This document shows positions 52,858-61,938 of a stretch of DNA of 64,000 nucleotides, one piece after another (positions within the stretch are counted from its first letter, which is position 1; each line of letters starts with the position of its first letter). The notes below the pieces were generated by a model. The model had not been told where the DNA came from. It did no database searches and worked only from the letters and a program-made list of their open reading frames with translations. Made by a program: the position numbers and the translations under genes. This DNA comes from Embiotoca jacksoni (lineage: Eukaryota > Chordata > Actinopteri > Embiotocidae), in the NCBI GenBank assembly GCA_022577435.1, contig JAKOON010000006.1, positions 10,104,001 to 10,168,000 of the forward strand, read 5' to 3'.

Positions 52858-53147
52858 CACGGACCAAACAAGAAGGTGTGGTACCGAGCCTGATCTTTGG
52901 GTTTTTCGACCCGCGGCCTCTTTTCAAACCGTTTTACGCATTTAAGTGACAATTACAAGGAGGGGGGGTGGAGGGAGGTGGAGGTGGAGGGGGGGTGGAG
53001 AAAACGCATGCTCAAATGTTTCGGAGGATGCTGGACTTGTTGGCTTCATGGTGGCTAACGAAGACGAAACCGTGGGAACGACGCCTTTTACCTTGAGCTG
53101 CTTTTAGCGTCGGGCTCCATCCCTTGATATGTCGTGGTAGTCGTCAT
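45796..53147 (-). CDS. jpt1: Jupiter microtubule-associated homolog 1 (HN1), complete, 5 exons, 152 aa
   Basis: Exons on the minus strand are 53,092-53,147, 50,341-50,483, 46,697-46,794, 46,369-46,396 and 45,796-45,929, all GT-AG with matching phases. The start MTTTTTYQGMEP matches the human JPT1 start. Exon 2 encodes RVLRPPGGGSNISFG and VRKNKMASSVF. The exon 2/3 junction gives NNPPGGKPTG, and the C-terminus is RRNPPGGKSSLILG, against RRNPPGGKSSLVLG in human. Length is 152 versus 154 residues in human. PPGG(K/G)xS motifs repeat three times, the family hallmark. JPT1 is a small, largely disordered cytosolic/nuclear protein linked to cell-cycle and beta-catenin signalling; its biochemical role is unsettled. 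Its neighbour is sumo2, as in human 17q25.1. The 28-base exon 4 is short but keeps frame. Confidence 0.95.
48861..49540. repeat. Repeat copy 1 (interrupted by a MITE), duplicated at 53.8 kb
   Basis: Bases 48,861-48,967 plus 49,496-49,540 match 53,775-53,918 at high identity (shared words include ttattggaacaacaataaaata, aagaaggatcataacatactcaaa and gactttttggaa). The match is continuous if the 525-bp insertion 48,971-49,495 is removed. Just outside it, ggaagt...tctcaaagtgtgaata is repeated at about 48,790-48,836 and 49,540-49,672, indicating a local tandem duplication as well. It lies in jpt1 intron 2. Confidence 0.85.
48971..49495. mobile_element. hAT-type MITE with 8-bp target-site duplication
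   Basis: It starts gcaggagtgtcaaactcat, a typical fish hAT-derived non-autonomous end, and contains the ggccacat...gggccagacc...cggcccgcgggg words of that group. It is flanked by gctctatg on both sides (48,963-48,970 and 49,496-49,503), the 8-bp duplication expected of hAT. The right end (gggcatatgttga-like) lacks the last few bases of the inverted repeat. There is no open transposase. Confidence 0.8.
49551..49663. repeat. (TG)n microsatellite
   Basis: Long TG run with TTTG and GGG interruptions, in jpt1 intron 2. It produces artefactual Cys/Val and His/Thr frames. Confidence 0.96.
51883..52281. mobile_element. Teleost MITE with 'cagtgttgggg...gttac' inverted ends
   Basis: The left end (cagttttgggaaggttactttt) and the right end (gtaactagttactccccaacactg) are imperfect inverted repeats. 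This end sequence recurs widely in fish genomes as I recall it. It encloses about 400 bases with no coding capacity and lies in jpt1 intron 1. No clear target duplication was found. Confidence 0.65.
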
Positions 53148-53400
53148 TTCTGCTCAAAACGGCGCACGCTATTTATAAATCTCTTTCGTCAGAACGCTCT
53201 CGAATTACACTTTTTGATTAAGCCGGACCTCACCACCTCATCATTGTCTACACTTGCTGCTGGTTTCCAAGTCAACCTGCCTCCGGTCTGACTGGGCCGG
53301 TTTTGAACTAAGCCAGAAGAAGATGCCCCACTTCCGGTACGATTTTCAAGATAAAAAAAACAAAAAACGGAATAACGCGACAAACGTGTCTGTCCAGATC
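52690..53400 (-). promoter_or_regulatory. CpG-rich promoter region of jpt1
   Basis: The region around exon 1 is markedly richer in CpG than its surroundings. CACTTCCGGT at 53,329-53,338, about 185 bases upstream of the ATG, is a consensus ETS/GABP site common in housekeeping promoters, and a second TTCCGG occurs near 53,552. A G-rich stretch (52,969-52,999) lies just inside intron 1. No TATA box is obvious. Confidence 0.55.
52820..52854. repeat. Poly(A) run, 35 bases
   Basis: Homopolymer inside jpt1 intron 1, within an otherwise CpG-containing stretch. Confidence 0.97.
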
Positions 53401-53774
53401 ACATCAAGTCGAATATACACCGCGTATAGTATTGCGTAAAACGGAATATAATAATTTACCGGAACACGTGATTTGCTGTACAGGATTTGGTCTTTAGGGT
53501 TCGTAACAAAAGTGATGCCTTTGGTTTTAGATTGAAGGCTCATTTCAGTATTTCCGGTCTCTGCTCATTTCTGGACCATCCAAGATGAAGGCGTGGGATG
53601 CGATCACAGACTAAATTACGCTCGCAAGTGCACAGCTCCTTTTAGGATTGGATGCCAGAGCATCAATCAATTCTAGGATTGGACACAATTATTTGCAGGC
53701 ACGTTCTTCATTGATCCTAAGATCAGGTTTTATTCATGTATAAAAATGATTTGGTTTTGTCTCGGTCAAGAGCG

Positions 53775-53918
53775 CATTACTTATTGGAACAACAATAAAA
53801 TAATTTTCCGTCTTACTCCAAAGAAGGATCATAACATACTCAAAAGTTATAACCTAACAATTGCAGTCCGAAAGCTCAGTGGGAAATTAAATTAGCATCT
53901 GCGACTGACTTTTTGGAA
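53775..53918. repeat. Repeat copy 2 (uninterrupted), upstream of jpt1
   Basis: Matches the split copy at 48,861-49,540 and represents the empty-site version of the MITE insertion: gaaagctcagtgggaaat here versus gaaagctctatg[MITE]gctctatgagaaat there. Confidence 0.85.
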
Positions 53919-54428
53919 CATGGCAGCAGAAATATTAAGATGTGGGAATGATACAAAAAAAAAAAAACACCAGAGAAATATGTAAAAAAAAAAAGACTCA
54001 ATTTATTCCAATAATACATTTTCATAGTAACAACAGATGTCAGTGAATTTAAAACACAGGCTTACTTAACAATGACAAAATTCTACCTGAACTGAAACAA
54101 AAAGTACAAAAAAAACAAACAAACAACAAAATGAATTTATTCCAAATTTTTTAGAAAAAAAAGAAAGACAAAACTTTTTATGTCAAGCTTTTAATTTCTT
54201 CAGCACATTAGACTCACTGCAGCTTACAAGTTGTCTACACGGCGCAGTTCAGACGTGTGAGCATAGAGTATGATTAAATGCTAAACCAACTGTGCTGCCG
54301 CCTTTGAGCATTTTGTACAAGTATTCCACTGGATGGTATCAACACTGATCATGAGCGTTTGAAGACTGGGTATAACAAAGATATCAGGGACGAAAAGGGG
54401 AGGTAGGGATGTTCATAGGAAACAGTCT

Positions 54429-57400
54429 TTAAAGATTACAGCCTCCGGTTTGCTGTTGGAACACATCAATTGTATCTTCGTCCTCCATTTCTAGCTGTAG
54501 GAAAAAGTTGAAATGTTAGTTGAGAGTCTGTTAGTGGAGCTGTACCTGATCTAAATACATACAGAAACGGCACGCCTTTAACACGGCTCCAAGTTGTTCG
54601 TAGCTGCTTAATGGTATTAAACTTTCCGCTTTGTCTGTGCACAAGCACCGTGACATATTTTATGATACTGGACAAGGCTGAAATCAAAGCACATCCACCC
54701 TCAAATCAAAACTCAAGTAGATTCACAGCGGAGAAACTCCTAGTCATAAAACCATTTTTTTCACTGCTGTGTGATGGCACAGTTTACAAATTTAAGACAG
54801 TTGATTCATTATTTCAGACTGTCAAGCTATAAGACATAATTAAGCAACTTCAACTTGGAATGCAAGGTACATTACAGGAAACATTAAGCGCATGGTAATG
54901 TAAAACAGCATCCACCTGCAAATACCTTAGTGCCATTTCTGTATCTAAATAACATTTATTTAGAATTATATACAGTTTCACTGATTTAAAAGTATTGTAT
55001 AGATTAGTTCTGCAATTAGTCAATTAATCAATTAGTTGTTTGGTCTTCAAAATGTCCAAAAATGATGAAAAATGTCAACCAACATTTTCCAAAGCGCAGC
55101 TTAAAATGTCTTTTGTCTTAACCAACAGTCCATGACAAAAATAAATTTAGTTTATTCTCATGGAGGACTAGAAGAACCAGAAAATATTGACATTGAAGCT
55201 GAAATAAGAATTTTTGCATGATTAATTAAAAGAAATTATAATTAAAAATGAGGGCTCTACGCAAACTTTTTTCTTAAAGAGTGCATGTGCTTCTAAACGA
55301 AAATAGAAATCAAGGAGCAGAGCGAAACATTTTCAAGTAACAGTTTATAATCAGACGGTTTATTACATACATATCTATACGGCATCTGTGCAAATATGAT
55401 GTGAAAGACAGTGGAGGACAATGGAAGTGGAAGGCCCTGGCAAGACACCGGGCATAGATCTTAAAATAATGGCAGCGTTTTAAAACATTGAAACAGATTT
55501 TGAGAATTTAACACATTGAAAACATCTTTTAAAACATTGACAGGGCTTTTTAAAAACAAAGCCTTTTAAATAAAATAGTACAAGAACTTTTCAAAACATT
55601 TGAAAGTGTTTAAACATTAAAGCTCAAAAATAGCTTTTTGAAAAATAACTAAAAATATTAACTGTATTTTAACAGATGTGTTGGTTCTGAAGTGCAGCTT
55701 TTCCCCCCTCACTGTGTGTATGTGTGTGCGCACTAATGCACAAACAACTGTGCTATAGTACATATTATCAAAATCCCACATTAATACAGGCCTACTAGAT
55801 GCAAAATGTACTGTTTTATTTTACAAAACTAGGCCAAAACCTAGTATATGGCTGGTGTGTGTATTAAACGCTTAAAGGCTTTAAATTTGAAACTTAGGCT
55901 TTCGATTTGAAACGTATACAGTCAGGCACGGCATTCAGTCGACCAGTAGTGACGTCTACTGTCAGTCACGTGACATAAACCCAACCAATAATCTAACTTT
56001 ATTAGTCAGCCAGTGACAGCCATTACATCCATTTACTGGTGATCAACTCATCGCTTATTCAACAGCTGTCTTGTAATACTTGAAATGGTCTACAACATAA
56101 AAACTGACAAAGTGTAAATCTGAGCCATGCAACACAAACCAGTAGGGTTCAGGGTCATTACTCTGTCATCATAGCTCATGATAACACAGTGATTCTAAAG
56201 GTGCACATTTGAAGGTTGGGCGAGGGGGAGTGACCTTACCTGTGACGGTGTATCTGTTTCATTGATTGGCTGGCCGTCAAATCGAAATCGTATTTGCCTC
56301 ATTGACAGCCCCTGGGCGGAAAAAAAGAGGAATGTTATGTTTAAACAGTTAAAATCACCTTTATGGGGAAACAAGATGATCTACAGTTTAAGATTTTTGT
56401 TTTTGTTTAAGAAGATGTTTTGGTGGAACATTTACACATAGGGAGGTGAGCCCTGCCATTAAAATGGATAAATCCCCACAAAAGACCAAAAGAACCAAGC
56501 AGGCCTGCCACATCGTATGATCCAAATCTTTGTCAACGCCTGCTACTTTCAATGTGTTTCCCGTTGTGACAGTGATTCTAAAAACGGTAACACAAAGAGA
56601 GCAGAAGGGAAGGAGAATATAGACTAAAATAGTCAGCCGATGATATCTTAACAACAAACATTCTGCAACCACGTAACGACAGAATTGGCAAATACTGTTA
56701 AAATCAAAATAGAAAAGAAAAAAAGTGGTTCTGTAAACTTGTACCAAACAAGAGATCATGTTTATGGTTTCAATTTGATTGAAGAACAATGTAAACATGT
56801 GTCACAATAACGCGGTATTCGTATTTTCTGAGTGTCTACTATCAAAATGGGAAGAGCAATAAAATGTAATGGGTAATAATCAAAGAAAATACGGACTATT
56901 CTTAATCGGGCTATAAAACACGAGGATACTATATTCCTCAACTAAGTCGCCGCTCTCCCATTTGAGAATGGCCTATTTGGGTGACTAGGTTTTTTTTTTT
57001 GAGCGGCATTAAAATTGCGTCTCAAAAATGGTCTCACCTGCCGTTCACAGTAAGCTTTCATCAATTTGCTGAGAGGAGTGTGCCTCTTAATCTTAAACTG
57101 CACCACTGAGCCATCCTGCCCGGCCACTTTCAAGTTGATGTGCTCATTGTTCTCCGTCTTCACTCCCTCCTGAAAAAGACACAAAACAATTATGCACAAA
57201 GACAAAGTTGCTTCAAAAAAAAAAAAAAAAAAAAAAAAAGAGAGCCCACAACAACAAATCCCAAACAATCACTTTTGGGTTACACACAACTATAAATATT
57301 GCATACAAGGTGAGATAAAAAATAATAATAATAATAATTCACAGAATGTGAGTGGATTTACTTTTAAAATCAGTCACATGTGCCCGTGACAGGCAGATCT

Positions 57401-58210
57401 GGGGGGAGGACAACGTGCTCCCTCAGATCAATCAACACAAGGCGAAATTATAACTTCAAACGTTAGCTTTAGCATTAGCACAAGCATGTCCATTGACAAT
57501 GGCCTACATGTACCAGGATGCCCATCGGCCTACTACCCAGGTTGGAAACGATCACTCGCATCATCATCAAAAACCCAACTTCCTGGGGATTTTGGTGCGA
57601 GTCGGTGGTCAGCGCATGAAAACCATTTGAAGTGAACGATTTTTTTTATTTTAGCACAAACATCTAAAAAAAAAAAAAGAAAACATCTGTTCCTCATCAA
57701 AAATTTAAATCTGGAAACTCACTTTTCTTTGGTATCTCGCTAAAGTTTCCTGAACATGGAATAACTTCCGACACTTCAAATTACACGTTTATCACTATAC
57801 GATAGCAGCATTTAATACAAAAAAAAAAAAAAAATTAAAAAAAGAAGAAAAAAAAAAAAGGTGTTGATTAAATGTATCTTAACAAAGATCAGAAAACATA
57901 ATTTATTTCATTCCTCCGGACTCGGGCGCATTAGCCACATTAGCTTATTATGCTAATTCCTCCCGCTAGCTCGCTGGCTAACGTTAGCTCAGGTCTGAAG
58001 CTGAACGCGTTCATCGGAATAACGCGAACGCTTAAAAAAAAAAAACACACACATCTCCACAGACGGCTTTCCACAATATCACCGCTACGGCCGATGTACA
58101 AACATTGAGCGCACGCTATAAGAAACCCCCCCCCACACACACACACACCACCATCCTCCACCCCCTCCCATACAAAGTCCGCTCTTCACCTTGGGCTTTT
58201 CGTCGGCCAT
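54429..58210 (-). CDS. sumo2: SUMO2-type small ubiquitin-like modifier, complete, 4 exons, 96 aa
   Basis: Exons on the minus strand are 58,190-58,210, 57,038-57,169, 56,240-56,311 and 54,429-54,494, all phase 0 with GT-AG borders. The protein begins MADEKPKEGVKTENN, nearly identical to human SUMO2, and contains the ubiquitin-fold core. Lys11 sits in VKTE, the sumoylation site that allows poly-SUMO chains. QQQTGG precedes a three-residue tail (Cys-Asn-Leu) that SENP proteases would remove to expose the diglycine. The mature protein is conjugated to lysines via SAE1/2 and UBC9, mainly in the nucleus. The tail differs from human (Val-Tyr) but is not functionally constrained. SUMO2 versus SUMO3 cannot be told from the core; linkage to jpt1 and gga3 favours sumo2. 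Intron 2 is short and intron 3 about 1.7 kb. Confidence 0.96.
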
Positions 58211-58400
58211 GTCTGCTGCTGTGCCTGTTTGTCTGCCTGCTGCGACTGCGCCTGTCTGGCGCGCAACTTTGCGTCGTCGGTTGCGGTCCTGCGGTGCAGC
58301 GCTCTTCTTTGGGAGTTTAACGGCGGCTGCTCCGCAGCTCCGGGGTTGCATTACCGCCATCCTCAGGACCACGTTGTCTCCTGCACGCACCATGTTGTTG
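57900..58400 (-). promoter_or_regulatory. CpG-rich promoter region of sumo2
   Basis: CpG-dense sequence surrounds exon 1 and the upstream 150 bases. It has the look of a TATA-less housekeeping promoter. A CCCCCCCC run and a (CA)n tract (58,128-58,148) lie at the edge of intron 1. Confidence 0.5.
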
Positions 58401-59302
58401 CAGAGTTTCCCCCCCCCCCAACCTTTTCCTTCAGAAAGCTGACCACGCACTTTCCTGCCTGGGCCACTTCAACCGCTCTCCAGACTTTTTTTTTTTTTTT
58501 TTTTTTAAGACTTTTTACTCCCTAATGAAAATATTAGGGCTGACAGGGGCAGAGTTACATTTCCTTCAGTTAACAAGAAAGTGGTCTGCTGTTTTTGGTG
58601 ACAGTAATAACTAAGTCCAGCTTATTGCGTGTCTAATCATGTGGAAAGTCCCATTAAGGTCACTGTGTCCTTATGTAGTCATTACGACTTCCACTTTTCC
58701 ATTTCCTCCCCTGTGGCTGCTAAGAGGTCAACACACACACACACACACACACATTTTACTTCAGTCAATAATGTAAATATGATTGATAGCCATTTGAAAT
58801 AAATCAACAATGTTGTGGTTAATACACAGCTAAGTTGATATTAGTTTTTAAGCACTTGAAAATAAGGTAAAATGTGAAAAGTGTAATACAAATAGATCCT
58901 TATTTATTTTTTCATGCACAGAAATAGTTCTTCAAAAAAATGACAAGTTAATTTAACACAAATAAATATTCTTATAAGATATATGAAGAGGATATCCTGT
59001 AAAGCTCTAATAGCCCCCAAAAGACAACAAATTAAGTCACAGTTTTGGATGAACACATGGTAAGAGTAATGCTTTGAATTAAGTTTTCCCCTCTGATATA
59101 CTGTATTTTCTCAAAGCTTTTTTTTTTTTACTAGTTTGAAACAGAAAACTCCAACACAAAAAGAGATTTACACTTGACTCAAGAGAAAATTATCTACCCC
59201 TCTTGCTTGGTTTCTAGCCAGACCAGGTCAAATGTATATATGGCATTTTAGCTTCAAACAATATTCCTTTTTGTATGTAGAGCTGCACTTCCTTACACAT
59301 GT

Positions 59303-59485
59303 CCACTTAGTGTATGCAGCTGAGCCTTGCACTGAATAGCTTGTGCTACATCTGGCAGATGATATTAGTCATCTTTTCTTTGCCAGATGTAGCACAAGCT
59401 GACTAATAGAGATATTAGTCATCTTTTCTTTGCCAGATGTAGCACAAGCTATTCAGTGCAAGGCTCAGCTGCATACCCTAAGTGG
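59303..59485. repeat. 55-bp inverted repeat with nested 40-bp direct repeats
   Basis: Bases 59,303-59,357 are the reverse complement of 59,431-59,485 with one mismatch. The 73-base centre contains 59,361-59,400, which is repeated exactly at 59,411-59,450. As a result 59,338-59,357 can pair with either 59,381-59,400 or 59,431-59,450, giving two alternative hairpins. The centre of the short loop, gatgatattagtcatc, is itself partly palindromic. Confidence 0.92.
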
Positions 59486-60117
59486 CTCAAGGCGACTGTT
59501 TTATCCAGGAGGGATTTCTATATTCAATCCAGATTTCATAGCTTGGACATGGAATTAATCTGAACAAACCACTGGCTTGAAAAATAATGTAACATATTCT
59601 AAAATGTCTGTCTGAATATTTGGTGACATTAAATACTCTTAGACCATAACTTACTTGTGCGTCCCTCACTGCAATCATAAGAGGAGCATGCAGAGGGACT
59701 AGAGCTGTCAATTGTAACACCATAGAGTAAGTCAACAACAGATTGGATACCTTCCTCCCAAAACCAAAATAAATACATTCATGATAATAAATACTGAAAA
59801 AAGATCCACATAAAAACAACCCCAAAACAAATAAATCTAAAAACAGCGCTAAGTAAAAGAGTTTGAGCTACAATTTGGTAAAAAATTTTTTACAGAGGAC
59901 ATATTCTGTTGTAACCGTGTGCCATGTTTGTAGAAGTAAATTGAGCATAACCGATTCCCATGATTGCCTACTATTTAGCAACAGAGGGGCTCTTGTCTGG
60001 TCCAGTCCTATATCTTTAGAATTAAACATTTTTATTATACTTATTAAGCAGGAAATCATGTGAAATTCAGGTTGTGGTCATATGTTCATAAGACCACGAC
60101 TTCACAATCTCCTTTAA

Positions 60118-60180
60118 AAAAAAAAAAAATTCCCCTCGGGATTAATAAAGTAACTACCTAACCTAACCTAACCTAACCTA
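60118..60180 (+). mobile_element. 3' tail of a LINE/SINE retroposon with (CCTAA)n end
   Basis: A poly(A) stretch leads into ttcccctcgggattaataaagta, the usual 3' terminus of fish Rex-type retroposons. It is followed by about five units of ccta/cctaa instead of the usual tcta repeats. The upstream body is too decayed to identify. Confidence 0.6.
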
Positions 60181-60595
60181 AACATGTGTTTTTGCTCTAC
60201 TTAAGACTTCCTGCCCCTCAGAATAAGTTATTATCAGAATATAAAATATGATTTGGGAGACCGGAGTAAACTGAGAGCAAAAGGGTATAATAGTACTAAC
60301 AACTTAATAATAAAAATATAAAACTTCACCAAACAACCACCATCCACATTCAACTAGCCCACATCATTTGTTACTGTATCTCACTGACTACTACTGCCAT
60401 TGTAGTAAAGTTGGATGTACGCTACAGAACTTTGGCTACTTCAGTGGGCCATCTCAAGGTCCATTAAAGTGTATAATATATTTAAGCTTTCTCCAAAAGC
60501 CTTCCTTTTCTGCCCTATTTTGACCTTGTTGGTGTACAAACTGAATTGCTGAAGAAGTCTTGTCGTGTCTGGTCATCCTAAATGGGTAGGCGTGG

Positions 60596-61898
60596 CTATA
60601 GAGCCCCCCATCTATCAGCAGGCGGGAACTCATCCACCTCCCCCACCTCTGTGAAAGGCTGCTGTCCCAGAGTGAATGTCAGCTTGTATCTCATCCTAAC
60701 CTTTTCCTGCAAAACATAAACACAGACACACTCAGCTTGGCAGCTCTCTTTAGCTTTCTGGAACACAAAAGTTTGTGTGCACTGTACTGTTCATTACATC
60801 CTCAAAGGAATACTGTATGATTTGAATCATGGATAAAAACACAGTTAAGAGGTGCAGAGTGCTCTGTCAGTGAATACAATGTTTAAAGGTCACATATTTC
60901 ACACCTTTCCGATGGTTTTTTTGCAGTCTTGATCCATAAGAAGATATTTTTTGTGGTTGTTAGTACAAAAAACATATCAATACAGATTTACATCTCATCT
61001 CTGAGGCATCTCTCTGAAGCTCCACAATGGAATAACTGCTCTGTGTTTTCTTTCACATAGAAGGCTGGACAGTGGCTCGATTGGAGGGTGGATGTATGAC
61101 ACGAGTATCATTGTTTGACATCACAAACTGACCAAAGTCCAAACGGCACAGCTGCGGAATAAAGTCTGTGTGCAGTTCTCTGTGGACTGAGTGTTTTGAC
61201 ACTATTTATATTGCCTACAGACATGCTTTATATTAAAAATGGAAATAGAAATCTAAATGTATATGTTGTGCAACCTTTTATGCATATGAACATCAAAAAA
61301 GGCTGATCTCTACCTTGAGAGGATTGGCAAGCAGCATGACCTGAGTGATGGCAGCAGGGGGAAGTATTGGGTTAAAAGGAGCCAGCTCTGTGCCTGAAGG
61401 TGGCTGCAGTCTCACTTTCATCGTCTGGACAATGGGCAGAACAGAACATCCATGTACATTAAACATAAGCTGCCACCCACCTTAATTTCATTTTCACAAA
61501 AATATTCAATTTCATGAGTGGTACATCTGCCTAAATGAATGCTTCTAAATATAAATCCATACTGTGTTGCTGCCTATGCAGTAACACAGATTTCATACAT
61601 GCATGTCAGGTTTTACCTTGGGCACAGCAGCTTGTAGAACAATGTTCCTGACAGGCTGTGGGGCTGTGTTAAGCATGGATGCCACCATCACCAGCACATC
61701 AGACCTGCCGGGTGGGCAGTCAGTCGCAAAATGCAGTAGAACACAAACTCCGTTTTTGTCATATGCTGTCAAAGGACACACTTTACCTAAGACACATAAA
61801 GGAGAAAATAAAAAGGTGATCACTACATAGGTTGTGGGGGCACACAGGACTCTCGTCACCCACAGCCATTTGAGTCAGCTAGTGTTTTAAAGCAAAGA

Positions 61899-61938
<40 letters not shown>

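Larger units (their letters stand above)
58400..60595. other. Intergenic stretch between sumo2 and gga3
   Basis: No coding exon. It holds a T run (58,487-58,506), a CA tract (58,732-58,753), the large inverted repeat at 59,303-59,485 and the retroposon tail at 60,118-60,180. The right-hand part before 60,595 is likely gga3 3' UTR. There is no trace of nup85, which separates SUMO2 from GGA3 in human. Confidence 0.5.

Noticed and set aside
60596..60706. GGA1 rather than GGA3 for the ear-domain gene
   Set aside because: The ear alone is ambiguous, but neighbouring sumo2 and jpt1 match the human GGA3 locus.
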